From NCBI RefSeq assembly GCF_048595595.1, contig NZ_CP184347.1: DNA of 64,000 nucleotides, one strand, 5' to 3'. Shown in pieces: positions 18,089 to 27,037 of this stretch. The first letter of the stretch is position 1. Each line of letters begins with the position of its first letter. Source of the stretch: Bacteroides pyogenes_A (GTDB lineage: Bacteria > Bacteroidota > Bacteroidia > Bacteroidales > Bacteroidaceae). The notes beneath the pieces are model-generated. The model did no database searches. It was not told the DNA's origin and saw nothing but the letters and a program-made list of their open reading frames with translations. Made by a program: the position numbers and the translations under genes.

Positions 18089-19882
18089 ATGATGAAAACT
18101 TTCTATTCAATTCTCTTTTTTCTTTTTGGTATGGTTTTCTGCAGTGGCATGGAGGCCAAAGAACGTGTGTATGAAGCGGCCCGTTACGGGCTGAAAGCCG
18201 ATAGCAGGCGAAATGCCGCTCCTAGGGTCCGCAAGCTGTTGGACAAGATAAAGGCGGAGTATCAGCCGGGCGACAGTGTCGTGCTGCGTTTTTCTCCCGG
18301 CCGCTATCATTTCCATGAAGAGGGGGCGACGGTGCGCGAATATTACATCTCCAACCACGACCAGACGAATCCGAAGAGAGTCGGTCTGGCACTTGAAGGC
18401 TTGCAGCACTTCACACTCGACGGACAAGGGGCGGAGTTCGTTTTCCACGGACGGATGCTGCCGCTTTCGTTGCTTCATTCCGAAAACTGTACGCTTCGGG
18501 ATTTCAGCATCGACTTCGCCAATCCGCACATCAGCCAGGTGAAAATCGTGAAGAATGAAGGAGAGAAGGGGATTACCTTCGAAGCGGCTCCCTGGGTGAA
18601 ATACCGCGTATCGAAAGAGAAAGGGTTTGAAAGTTATGGAGAGGGGTGGACGGGCCATCCGCAAACGGGTATTGCTTTCGAAGAGCAGACCAAACGGCTG
18701 GTGTATCGTACCAGCGACCTCTCTATCGATACGCGCGAAGCGCAAGAACTTTCTGCGGGAATGGTCTATGCGCCGAAATGGAAAGACGGACGTCTCGTGC
18801 CGGGCACTGTGGTAGCCATGCGTACCTATTTCCGTCCTGCGCCGGGTATCTTCTTGTCGCACAACAAAAACACTTCCATTCAGCGTGTCAAGGTGCATTA
18901 TGCCGAAGGCATGGGATTGCTGGCGCAGCTGTGCGAGAACATTTCATTAGACGGCTTCGGGGTGTGCCTGCGGGGTGAAGAAGATCCGCGCTACTTTACC
19001 ACGCAGGCGGATGCCACGCACTTCTCCGCCTGCAAAGGCAAGATCATCTCCGTGAACGGCTTCTACGAGGGAATGATGGACGATGCCATCAATGTGCACG
19101 GCACGTACTTGAAGGTGGTGAAGAGAATAGACGACCATACGCTCGTCGGACGTTATATGCACGGACAGTCGTGGGGGTTTGAATGGGGGCGAGTGGGAGA
19201 CCGGATACAGTTCGTGCGTTCGGCAACGATGGATTTAACCGGCGGAGAGAACGAGGTGGTTGCCATCGAACCGCACGGAACGGACCAAACGGAAGGCGCG
19301 CGTGAATTTCTCATCCGCTTCAAACAGCCGGTGGATGAGGGCATCAGCGAATGCGAAGGTTTTGGCATAGAGAATCTTACCTGGACGCCCGAAGTGGTGT
19401 TCGCGGGCAATATCGTTCGCAACAACCGGGCAAGAGGAACGCTGTTCAGCACTCCGCAGCAAGTGGTTGTGGAGAACAACCTGTTCGACCACACTTCGGG
19501 TACGGCCATCCTGCTTTGTGGCGACTGCAACGGCTGGTACGAAACGGGAGCCTGCCGGAATGTGCTGATACGAAAGAATCGTTTCGTCAATGCGCTGACC
19601 AACATGTTTCAGTTTACCAATGCCGTTATCTCCATTTATCCGGAGATTCCGGACTTGGAAGGGCAACAGGGCTTTTTCCACGGGGGAAAGGATGCGGGTA
19701 TCATCATCGAAGACAACGAGTTCGAGACATTTGATGCTCCCATCCTCTACGCCAAGTCGGTAGACGGGCTGGTATTCCGCCACAATACGGTTCGCACCAA
19801 TGCCGACTACAAGCCTTTTCATTGGAACCGTAGCCGCTTCCTTCTCGAACGGGTGAACCGGGTGCAGATATCGGAAGAATAA
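18089..19882 (+). CDS. glaB: GH110 alpha-1,3-galactosidase (blood-group-B type)
   Basis: A 597-residue right-handed parallel beta-helix enzyme with a signal peptide (about 1-22). GH110 enzymes release alpha-1,3-galactose from blood-group-B antigen or linear alpha-Gal epitopes. The protein strongly resembles Bacteroides GlaB across its length, including YGLKADSRRNA, REYYISNHDQTNP, LDGQGAEFVFHGRMLPLSLL, YFTTQADATHFS, GMMDDAINVHGTYLKV (the likely catalytic acidic pair) and HTSGTAILLCGDCNGWYE. It is the last glycosidase of the locus. Its last ten codons, including the stop, lie in the first unit of a 66-bp tandem repeat that runs downstream. Family assignment is firm. GlaA and GlaB subtypes differ in tolerance of branching fucose; GlaB is my best guess. 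Confidence 0.93.
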   Translation: MMKTFYSILFFLFGMVFCSGMEAKERVYEAARYGLKADSRRNAAPRVRKLLDKIKAEYQPGDSVVLRFSPGRYHFHEEGATVREYYISNHDQTNPKRVGLALEGLQHFTLDGQGAEFVFHGRMLPLSLLHSENCTLRDFSIDFANPHISQVKIVKNEGEKGITFEAAPWVKYRVSKEKGFESYGEGWTGHPQTGIAFEEQTKRLVYRTSDLSIDTREAQELSAGMVYAPKWKDGRLVPGTVVAMRTYFRPAPGIFLSHNKNTSIQRVKVHYAEGMGLLAQLCENISLDGFGVCLRGEEDPRYFTTQADATHFSACKGKIISVNGFYEGMMDDAINVHGTYLKVVKRIDDHTLVGRYMHGQSWGFEWGRVGDRIQFVRSATMDLTGGENEVVAIEPHGTDQTEGAREFLIRFKQPVDEGISECEGFGIENLTWTPEVVFAGNIVRNNRARGTLFSTPQQVVVENNLFDHTSGTAILLCGDCNGWYETGACRNVLIRKNRFVNALTNMFQFTNAVISIYPEIPDLEGQQGFFHGGKDAGIIIEDNEFETFDAPILYAKSVDGLVFRHNTVRTNADYKPFHWNRSRFLLERVNRVQISEE

Positions 19883-20013
19883 CGTGGCGAAACATCTTGC
19901 AGGATCTCCGAGATCTTCGTGAACCGGGTACAGGTATCGGAAGAATAACGTGGCGAAACATCTGCACGATCTCCAAGACCTTCGTGAACCGGGTGCAGAT
20001 ATCGGAAGAATAA
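19853..20013 (+). repeat. 65-66 bp tandem repeat covering the glaB 3' end
   Basis: Units run 19853-19918 (66 bp) and 19919-19983 (65 bp), with a partial third at 19984-20013. Each begins GTGAACCGGGTGCAG or a close variant, and each contains the same end codons and TAA stop as glaB. Copies 2 and 3 are therefore non-coding echoes of the gene's end. Confidence 0.9.
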
Positions 20014-20026
20014 GGAAACGAAAAAA

Positions 20027-20066
20027 GAATCCCCCGCCAGTAATACGCCGACGGGGGATTCTGCTT
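20027..20066. terminator. Bidirectional terminator between glaB and frdB
   Basis: A 10-bp GC-rich stem (20027-20036 with 20052-20061, GAATCCCCCG) is flanked by an A-run on the left. It lies between convergent genes, so it can end the frd transcript on the - strand (T-run) and probably the glaB transcript as well. Confidence 0.85.
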
Positions 20067-20088
20067 ATTAATCAAATCAAGCTTTCGC

Positions 20089-20844
20089 TTAGTCTTTCAG
20101 CTTCGCAATGATAAAGTCGCGGTTCAGGCGGGCGATGTTGCTGATAGATACGTTCTTCGGACATTCGGCCTCGCAAGCGCGGGTGTTGGTACAGTTACCG
20201 AATCCGAGTTCGTCCATCTTCGAAAGCATGGCTTTCGCACGGCGCAACGCTTCGGGCTTGCCTTGCGGAAGCAAGTTCAGCTGGCTTACCTTTGCCGAAA
20301 CGAACAACATGGCCGAACCGTTCTTACAAGCAGCCACGCAAGCTCCGCAACCGATGCATGAAGCAGCATCCATCGCTTCGTCTGCTATCGGTTTGGGTAT
20401 CAGGATAGCATTTGCGTCTTGCGGAGAACCGGTACGTACGCTTACATAACCTCCTGCCTGCATGATTTTGTCGAATGCGGTGCGGTCTACCATCAGGTCT
20501 TTGATGACCGGGAAACCGGCCGAACGCCAAGGCTCTACCGTAATGGTGTCGCCGTCATTGAAGCGGCGCATGTAGATCTGGCAAGTGGTAGCTCCTGTTG
20601 CCGGACCGTGCGGATGTCCGTTGATATAAAGCGAACACATTCCGCAGATGCCTTCGCGACAGTCGTGGTCGAATACAACCGGCTCTTTTCCTTCGCTGAT
20701 CAACTGTTCGTTGAGAATATCCAGCATTTCGAGAAATGAAGTATCACCGGGGATATCTTTCATTTGGTAGGTTTCGAAAGCGCCTTTGGCTTTCGGGCCC
20801 GCTTGGCGCCATACCTTGAGGGTAAATGATATATTTTTATCCAT
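20089..20844 (-). CDS. frdB: Fumarate reductase/succinate dehydrogenase iron-sulfur subunit
   Basis: A 251-residue electron-transfer subunit linking the membrane cytochrome b to the flavoprotein. The N-terminal ferredoxin domain holds a 2Fe-2S site (CREGICGMC, then ATTC). The C-terminal domain holds cluster-binding CIGCGACVAACKNG and CTNTRACEAECPKNV. In Bacteroides this complex works mainly as a fumarate reductase, making succinate and driving anaerobic electron transport. It is the last gene of frdCAB, 36 bp after frdA, and ends before a strong terminator. The direction of catalysis is inferred from the organism type. Confidence 0.96.
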   Translation of the reverse strand: MDKNISFTLKVWRQAGPKAKGAFETYQMKDIPGDTSFLEMLDILNEQLISEGKEPVVFDHDCREGICGMCSLYINGHPHGPATGATTCQIYMRRFNDGDTITVEPWRSAGFPVIKDLMVDRTAFDKIMQAGGYVSVRTGSPQDANAILIPKPIADEAMDAASCIGCGACVAACKNGSAMLFVSAKVSQLNLLPQGKPEALRRAKAMLSKMDELGFGNCTNTRACEAECPKNVSISNIARLNRDFIIAKLKD

Positions 20845-20880
20845 TTTCTTCTAATTCTTTTTAATGTTTAACTTCACCGA

Positions 20881-22860
20881 TTAGCTCTTGTAGTTACGAG
20901 TCTGTACCTGAATAGCTTCGTAAACCAGCGGTTCTTTGTGCAGCACCGGTTCTTTCTCGTCGTCGCCTTGGTATTCCCAGCATGCCACGTAGAAGAAGTT
21001 TGCGTCGTCGCGTTTCGCTTCGCCTTCTTCCGTCTGGAATTCTTCGCGGAAGTGACCGCCGCAGCTTTCGTTGCGGTTGAGCGCATCGTAAGCGATCAGT
21101 TCGCCCATAATGATGAAGTCATACAGACGGATGGCTTTGTCGAGCTCAACGTTCATGCCTTCTTTAGAGCCGGGGATGAACAGGTTCTTTTCAAACTCTT
21201 TGCGAGCCTCTTTCAGTTTGGCCAATCCTTCTCTCAGGCCTTCCGCAGTACGTCCCATACCCATGTATTCCCACATGATATGTCCCACTTTCTTATGGAT
21301 CGTGTCTACCGATTCTTTTCCCTGAATGCTCATGAAGCGGTCTATCTTGTCCTGAATGGCTTTTTCGGCTTCAGCAAATTCGGGCAAGTCGGTAGAGAAG
21401 CGCGGAACGGTAATCTGGTCTGCCAGATAGTTCTGGATGGTATAAGGCAATACGAAATAACCGTCTGCCAGACCTTGCATCAATGCGGAAGCACCGAGAC
21501 GGTTGGCTCCGTGATCGGAGAAGTTGCATTCGCCGATGGCAAACAGACCTTTGATGGTAGTCTGCAATTCGTAGTCTACCCAGATACCTCCCATGGTGTA
21601 GTGGATGGCCGGATAGATCATCATCGGGTTGTAGTATTTCATTCCGTTGACTTCTTTGGCAAGTTCGCCCGGATTTACGTCGGTGATTTCTTCATACATA
21701 TCGAAGAGGTTGCCGTAGCGTTGAAGCACGATGTCGATGCCCAAGCGGTTGATGGCATCGGAGAAGTCGAGGAATACGGCCAGCCCGGTGTTGTTCACGC
21801 CGAAGCCTTTGTCGCAACGCTCTTTGGCGGCACGGCTGGCCACGTCGCGCGGAACGAGGTTACCGAATGCGGGATAGCGGCGCTCCAAGTAATAATCGCG
21901 GTCTTCTTCGGGGATGTCGCTTCCCTTGAGTTCGCCTTTCTGAAGTTTCACGGCGTCTTCTTTCTTTTTCGGAACCCAAATGCGTCCGTCGTTACGCAAG
22001 GATTCCGACATCAGTGTCAGTTTCGATTGCTTGTCGCCGTGTACCGGGATACAAGTCGGGTGAATCTGAACGTACGCCGGGTTGGCAAACAGAGCGCCTT
22101 TGCGGTAGCAAGAGATGGCGGCCGTACAGTTGCAGCTTATGGCGTTGGTAGAAAGGAAATAAGCGTTTCCGTATCCGCCGGTAGCGATTACCACGGCATG
22201 GGCGGCGAAACGTTCCAGTTTACCGGTGATTAAGTTTTTGGCGATGATACCGCGTGCGCGACCGTCTACGATTACCACGTCCTGCATTTCGTAGCGGGTG
22301 TACAGTTTCACCGTACCCGCGTTTACCTGACGGCTCAGGGCCGAGTAAGCGCCCAGCAGCAACTGCTGTCCGGTTTGTCCTTTGGCATAGAATGTACGCG
22401 AAACCTGAGCGCCTCCGAACGAGCGGTTGTCAAGCGTACCGCCGTATTCGCGCGCAAAGGGAACTCCTTGAGCCACACATTGGTCGATGATGGCGTTGGA
22501 TACTTCTGCCAGGCGGTATACGTTGGCTTCACGGGCGCGGTAGTCGCCACCTTTTACAGTATCGTAGAAGAGACGGTAAATAGAGTCGCCGTCGTTCTGG
22601 TAATTCTTTGCAGCATTGATACCGCCCTGCGCGGCAATAGAGTGTGCCCGGCGGGGTGAATCCTGAATGCAGAAGTTGAACACTCTGAAACCCATTTCAC
22701 CGAGTGAAGCGGCGGCAGAAGCGCCTGCCAGACCCGTACCCACTACGATGATGTCCAAACGGCGTTTATTAGCGGGATTCACCAATTTCTGGTGAGCTTT
22801 ATAGTTAGTCCATTTTTCAGCCACGGGGCCTTCCGGAATCTTTGAATCTATCTTAATCAT
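20881..22860 (-). CDS. frdA: Fumarate reductase/succinate dehydrogenase flavoprotein subunit
   Basis: The 659-residue FAD-containing catalytic subunit. The FAD-binding GTGLAGASAAASLGEMG (about 41-57) and SIAAQGGINAAKNYQNDGDS (about 73-92), which includes the region of covalent flavin attachment, are intact. The active-site segment with HPTCIP and the capping domain follow, then YTMGGIWVDYE and the C-terminal helical domain with NRNESCGGHFREEF. It lies 88 bp after frdC and 36 bp before frdB. It converts fumarate to succinate, the main reductive end step of Bacteroides fermentation. A 431-codon open frame on the opposite strand is a shadow. Confidence 0.97.
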   Translation of the reverse strand: MIKIDSKIPEGPVAEKWTNYKAHQKLVNPANKRRLDIIVVGTGLAGASAAASLGEMGFRVFNFCIQDSPRRAHSIAAQGGINAAKNYQNDGDSIYRLFYDTVKGGDYRAREANVYRLAEVSNAIIDQCVAQGVPFAREYGGTLDNRSFGGAQVSRTFYAKGQTGQQLLLGAYSALSRQVNAGTVKLYTRYEMQDVVIVDGRARGIIAKNLITGKLERFAAHAVVIATGGYGNAYFLSTNAISCNCTAAISCYRKGALFANPAYVQIHPTCIPVHGDKQSKLTLMSESLRNDGRIWVPKKKEDAVKLQKGELKGSDIPEEDRDYYLERRYPAFGNLVPRDVASRAAKERCDKGFGVNNTGLAVFLDFSDAINRLGIDIVLQRYGNLFDMYEEITDVNPGELAKEVNGMKYYNPMMIYPAIHYTMGGIWVDYELQTTIKGLFAIGECNFSDHGANRLGASALMQGLADGYFVLPYTIQNYLADQITVPRFSTDLPEFAEAEKAIQDKIDRFMSIQGKESVDTIHKKVGHIMWEYMGMGRTAEGLREGLAKLKEARKEFEKNLFIPGSKEGMNVELDKAIRLYDFIIMGELIAYDALNRNESCGGHFREEFQTEEGEAKRDDANFFYVACWEYQGDDEKEPVLHKEPLVYEAIQVQTRNYKS

Positions 22861-22948
22861 AATGTTATTGTTTTTTAGTTGACAAGGTTTTCGAGGTCGG
22901 CAAGCGTTGATGAAAAAGCCTGCTCCTCCTTGTTTCTTTTAGTTAAAA

Positions 22949-23653
22949 TCAGCATGCGGCGCCACAACAAAGCGACTTGAGGAAAAATACCGCCACTACC
23001 AGCGCAAAGCCGAGTACAACAATTGTAGAATAGATGTTGGAGATACATTTCCAACGATCGATCCACACTTTGTTGTTCCAGCCCAATGACTGCATGGAGC
23101 TCCAGAATCCGTGCGTGAGGTGGAACCACAATGCAACCAGCCAAATGATGTAAAGCACCACGAAGACAGGGTTGGAGAACGTCTGACGGATGTGATGAAC
23201 TCCGTCGGCCGCATAAACCAGAGCAGCTTCATCGACATGCATGCCCATGTTGTGCATCAATTCCGGCAGCTGCATTTTCGACCAGAAGTTAATCAGGTGC
23301 AGAACCAGCCCCAGGATAACGATAATACCCAGTACCAGCATGTTTTGAGAGGCCCATTCCACATTCTTGGGCTTGCTCACTACCGCATAGCGTTCGTTGC
23401 CGCGCGCCTTGCGGTTCTGCATCGTCAGCCAGAATGCGTAGATGATGTGAATCACGAAGAGAGCAGCCAAACCTACCGTAGCTGCCAATGCGTACCAGTT
23501 TGCTCCCAGGAACTCACAAACCATGTTGTACCCCTCGGTCGAGATGATGGCAACAAGGTTCATCGCCATGTGAAACGTCAGAAATAAGACAAGGGCGATA
23601 CCGGTAACGCTCATCACCACTTTCCTTCCTACAGATGAATTACTTAACCACAT
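22949..23653 (-). CDS. frdC: Fumarate reductase/succinate dehydrogenase cytochrome b558 subunit
   Basis: A 234-residue integral membrane subunit with five predicted helices that anchors the complex, binds haem and exchanges electrons with menaquinone. It opens with WLSNSSVGRKVVMSVTGIALVLFLTFHMAMNL in consecutive pieces, typical of the b558 family, and has histidines in TFHMAMNL, LFVIHIIYAFW, LHLINFW and WFHLTHGFWSS that can serve as haem ligands. It is the first gene of frdCAB and has an excellent promoter about 70-100 bp upstream. Confidence 0.94.
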   Translation of the reverse strand: MWLSNSSVGRKVVMSVTGIALVLFLTFHMAMNLVAIISTEGYNMVCEFLGANWYALAATVGLAALFVIHIIYAFWLTMQNRKARGNERYAVVSKPKNVEWASQNMLVLGIIVILGLVLHLINFWSKMQLPELMHNMGMHVDEAALVYAADGVHHIRQTFSNPVFVVLYIIWLVALWFHLTHGFWSSMQSLGWNNKVWIDRWKCISNIYSTIVVLGFALVVAVFFLKSLCCGAAC

Positions 23654-23722
23654 AAATGATTGAATTTAGATTATTTAATTGTTAGAACAAATGTTTCATT
23701 ATTTTACATCTCTTATATCCTG

Positions 23723-23754
23723 CAAAAATAGGAGAAATAGATTGATTGTCCAAA
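23723..23754 (-). promoter_or_regulatory. Promoter of frdCAB
   Basis: On the - strand, TTTG (23754-23751) and TATTTTTG (23730-23723) are separated by 20 bp, matching the Bacteroides -33/-7 consensus in both elements. It lies about 70 bp before the frdC start. Confidence 0.8.
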
Positions 23755-23861
23755 GAATTAAAGAAATTATTCCGTAATAAATGTACAATCCGCCGCCGCA
23801 TGAGAAAATTTACTGTTTCCGTATGGTAAGACAGGGCTTTGATAATGCACGCGGAGCGGGT

Positions 23862-23994
23862 CATATGTGCCTGCTCCGGTAACCATATATAGCCACCGTG
23901 GTAGCCATATATATCCACCATGGTAGCCATATATGGTCAGCAGGGGTGACTATATATGTTCACCGCAGCGGTCATGAATGTTCATCGTGATGCC
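23862..23994. repeat. 22-bp repeat array B (six units)
   Basis: Units start at 23862, 23884, 23906, 23928, 23951 and 23973, a 22-23 bp period without spacers. The central units read CATATATAGCC or CATATATATCC followed by ACCGTGGTAGC or ACCATGGTAGC. The array lies about 110 bp upstream of the frd promoter and downstream of the araC gene. Confidence 0.9.
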
Positions 23995-24033
23995 TGTCGA
24001 GTACGGTTGTGGGGGCTGTTTTTTAAGATTCGG

Positions 24034-24190
24034 GGTGAACCGGGAGGGAGAAACAAGGGAAAGGTTCATGCAAAACGGTTTAGCATGCAGCGGGTGAAAG
24101 GTGAATCAGGAGCTTCGGGCAGCAAAGAAGGCTTAGACGGCTGTTTAGCATGCGGCGGGTGAAAGGTGAACCGGGAGGGAGAAACAAGGG
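24034..24190. repeat. 65-66 bp imperfect direct repeat next to array B
   Basis: GGTGAACCGGGAG or a variant begins at 24034, 24100 and 24165. The second and third copies are preceded by TTTAGCATGC(A/G)GCGGGTGAAA, and the first and third share AGGGAGAAACAAGGG. The repeats fill the space between array B and the araC stop at 24201. No gene is visible. Confidence 0.8.
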
Positions 24191-24200
24191 GAGAGTGAGG

Positions 24201-25073
24201 TTATTTTTCTTTTTTCGGTATTTTGCCTCCACCGGTTACTTTCTTTCGAAGAGCTCTGGGGGTATCGCCGAACGAATCTTTGCAGAAATGGGCAAAGTGC
24301 GACAGAGAATCGAATCCGTACCGGTTGCTGATTTCGGTAATCCTCATTTTGGTATGCTGAAGGTCTTCGAGGATTCCCTCCCGTTTCTTTTCAAGTATCC
24401 ATTCGTACACGGGGATTCCGTATAGATTTTTAAACATACGCCGGAAGGTAGTGGTGTTGTAACCGCCTAAATGTGCGAACTCTTCCACATTCTTCACCTT
24501 ATTGTAATTCTGCATGACGAAATAGTGAAAACTCTCCGTATAATTACTGATCGGATAGAAGAAAGCGCTTAATTCATAAAGGGGGTAATAGTTGACAATC
24601 AGGAAAGTCAGTTCCTGCGCTTTGATCTGTACGTATTTGCCGCAGGGACGTTGTTCTTCAAGAAACATGGCCAGATCTTTGATCAGATACTGAATCCGGG
24701 CATTCATCGTCATCGGAGTATAGGTTAACGGAGCTTCTGCCTGATTCATAATCTCGTGATACCGTTCTTGGCAGACACAAGGCAGTTCGTTAAACCGGAA
24801 AGTGATGTACTCTACGTCCGTGAGAGCCAGTAACTCTATCTTGGAGCCGAGCGCCTGAAGAATGAATTGGTCTTTATGCAGGATGGTTCCGGGATATTCT
24901 TCGCTGTTGATGAGCAGTTCTCCTTTTATGATGAAAAGCATGCAGTTTTGGGCGCATTTATCTTTCGGATAATGCTTCCCTTTTGACAGATTGCTGTATG
25001 TAAAAGTACCTTCATCGGCTTTGGGGCATTGTGAGCAATCTATATATGGCTTGCAAAACTGGTCTCCCGTCAT
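24201..25073 (-). CDS. AraC-family transcriptional regulator with Cys-rich N-terminus
   Basis: A 290-residue regulator. The C-terminal third (about 190-275) carries two helix-turn-helix motifs typical of AraC: VEEFAHLGGYNTTTFRRMFK and ITEISNRYGFDSLSHFAHFC, with the usual FGDTPRALR ending. The N-terminal part resembles a cupin-like sensor but begins with an unusual cysteine set: Cys7, Cys13, Cys16, Cys40, Cys44, Cys99 and Cys101. These could bind metal or sense redox state, which is inference. A TATCTTTG box on the - strand at 25110-25103 is its likely promoter. No obvious target operon is adjacent except frdCAB downstream. Confidence 0.88.
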   Translation of the reverse strand: MTGDQFCKPYIDCSQCPKADEGTFTYSNLSKGKHYPKDKCAQNCMLFIIKGELLINSEEYPGTILHKDQFILQALGSKIELLALTDVEYITFRFNELPCVCQERYHEIMNQAEAPLTYTPMTMNARIQYLIKDLAMFLEEQRPCGKYVQIKAQELTFLIVNYYPLYELSAFFYPISNYTESFHYFVMQNYNKVKNVEEFAHLGGYNTTTFRRMFKNLYGIPVYEWILEKKREGILEDLQHTKMRITEISNRYGFDSLSHFAHFCKDSFGDTPRALRKKVTGGGKIPKKEK

Positions 25074-25102
25074 GGACTTTATTTCTGAGTAATTTCAAGG
25101 AG

Positions 25103-25110
25103 CAAAGATA
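25103..25110 (-). promoter_or_regulatory. -7 box upstream of the AraC-family gene
   Basis: The - strand reads TATCTTTG, an exact TAnnTTTG match, about 30 bp before the ATG. No clear -33 element is seen. Confidence 0.5.
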
Positions 25111-25233
25111 GACTTTTTTTCGAAAAAAACTATCTTCAAGAATTCTCCGGGTGTACATCCGGTCTCGCTGCAAGGCCGGTATATTGGCTTGCAGCGTGGG
25201 GTAGACAGGGATGGTAGGCTTCTGAAAATTCTT

Positions 25234-26859
25234 TTATTTCAATATGTTATCATACTCTCCGGAATTCAATATGTCTATGGCTTTTCGCACACTTCGATTT
25301 GCGGTGTTCATTATCCGGAAATACTCGTTCATATCCCATAGGTCGCGGGCTATCAACGCCTTAACTTGTGTTCTGATAAGCGGTAAAGAGGTCTCGTATT
25401 GTTTTTCATCAAATTTAACACCTTCTTTTTCTCCCATCTGTTGTAAACTGCTCAGCATAGGTATGTCTACCGTAAACTGCTCGTCGAAGGTTTTAATTTT
25501 CTTATATTTGCTTGCCAAAGTCTTCCGATGCTCTTCTACAAACTTCATCGTGTATTTGATCATTACTCCTTTGGCTATCAGGTTCCGGTGGTAATCGGTG
25601 TAAAGGGTCGTGTCGATGGGGATGAAGTGATCGGGCATAATGCCTCCTCCGCCATATACCGTGCGTTTCAGCCTTTTCGTTTGCACTTTGAGCGAGTCGG
25701 GGAAATGGATACTGTCCGCATGGGTTAACTCGCCCCGGTTGAATCTCTCGATCAAATCCCGATTGTATTTCCTGATGTTTTCTTCGATATTGGCGGAACT
25801 TCTGTCTTGTTTGGAGTTCGTAGCGTTTTCGTAAGGCTTTTGAATACAGCGCCCGGCAGGCGTATAGTAACGTGCCACGGTGAGGCGGATCATCGAACCG
25901 TCCGGCAAGTCGATAGGGCGTTGCACCAAACCTTTTCCGAAGGTACGGCGACCTACGATAATTCCCCTGTCCCAGTCTTGGATGGCTCCGCTCACTATTT
26001 CGCTGGCGGAAGCCGTATACTCGTCTACCAGTACCACAAGCCTTCCGTTGCGGAACCCGCCGTTTCCTTTGGCAAAGAATTCATTCCGCTTGTCTCTTCT
26101 TCCTTCCGTATATACGATGAGCTCTTTCTGTTGCAAAAACTCGTTGGCAAGGTTGATGGCTGCATCCAGATATCCGCCTCCGTTGCCCTGAAAATCAAGA
26201 ATCATGTCTTTCATTCCCTTCTTCTGAAGGCTCTTCATCGCTTCTTTGAACTCGTTTACCGTAGTCGCTCCGAAGCGATTGATGCGAATGTAGCCCGTGC
26301 CCCGTTGAATCATGTAGGCGGCATCGATACTGAGAATGGGTATTTTGTCTCTTTTCACGGTGAAAGCAAGAGGTTCTGCTACTCCGCGGCGGACGACGGT
26401 GAGATCGACCTTGGATCCTTTGGGTCCGCGAAGCCTTCTCATGATGTCTTCCGTGCTCATCTTCACTCCGGCTATGGCCGAATCGTTTACAGCAATGATA
26501 CGGTCTCCGGCAAGAATGCCGACTTTCTCGGAAGGTCCGTTGCTGACAGGCTGTACAACGAACAAAGTGTCTTCGATCATTTGGAATTGTATGCCGATGC
26601 CTTCAAAATTGCCTTTCAGCGGTTCGTTCATCTTCTTTACTTCCGCTGCGTCGGAATAAGTGGAATGCGGGTCGAGCTGCTCCAGCATTTTGATGATGGC
26701 GGCTTCGACCAATTTGTTTTCATCTACTTTGTCGACGTAGAAATTGGCAATGGCGAATTCCGCCATTTGCAGTTTGCGCATGGCGGATGCTTTTTGATTC
26801 TGTGCCTGAATGCTTATCGCATATAAGCAAATAAATAATATATATATTGTTTTTTTCAT
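25234..26859 (-). CDS. S41-family C-terminal processing peptidase
   Basis: A 541-residue periplasmic serine protease of the CtpA/Prc family. It has a signal peptide (about 1-19, ending SIQA), a PDZ domain (about 85-170) with GIGIQF and GPSEKVGILAGDRI, and an S41 core. The catalytic serine lies in TASASEI (282-288) and the lysine in FGKG (Lys309), forming the Ser-Lys dyad. These proteases recognise C-termini through PDZ and degrade or mature envelope proteins. It lies 178 bp downstream of coaD in the same direction and may share a transcript with the parE-coaD genes. Substrates are unknown. Confidence 0.94.
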   Translation of the reverse strand: MKKTIYILFICLYAISIQAQNQKASAMRKLQMAEFAIANFYVDKVDENKLVEAAIIKMLEQLDPHSTYSDAAEVKKMNEPLKGNFEGIGIQFQMIEDTLFVVQPVSNGPSEKVGILAGDRIIAVNDSAIAGVKMSTEDIMRRLRGPKGSKVDLTVVRRGVAEPLAFTVKRDKIPILSIDAAYMIQRGTGYIRINRFGATTVNEFKEAMKSLQKKGMKDMILDFQGNGGGYLDAAINLANEFLQQKELIVYTEGRRDKRNEFFAKGNGGFRNGRLVVLVDEYTASASEIVSGAIQDWDRGIIVGRRTFGKGLVQRPIDLPDGSMIRLTVARYYTPAGRCIQKPYENATNSKQDRSSANIEENIRKYNRDLIERFNRGELTHADSIHFPDSLKVQTKRLKRTVYGGGGIMPDHFIPIDTTLYTDYHRNLIAKGVMIKYTMKFVEEHRKTLASKYKKIKTFDEQFTVDIPMLSSLQQMGEKEGVKFDEKQYETSLPLIRTQVKALIARDLWDMNEYFRIMNTANRSVRKAIDILNSGEYDNILK

Positions 26860-27037
26860 ATTCTGTCGTTATAATTTGCAGACAGGATGAGCAGCCGTCT
26901 ATGCTTTTGCGTGAAGCCGTCGGCAATAGTAGCCAATTGCTAATAAACGTCCAATATGGTTTGTTGCTGCGGTGACAATTATCTGCTGGCGTCTGTCTGC
27001 TTGTTCAGAACTCGGGGTGCTCATTCGGTGCTGTTTG

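Noticed and set aside
20938..22233. 431-codon frame opposite frdA
   Set aside because: It is antisense to a clear flavoprotein gene whose codon bias keeps that frame open.
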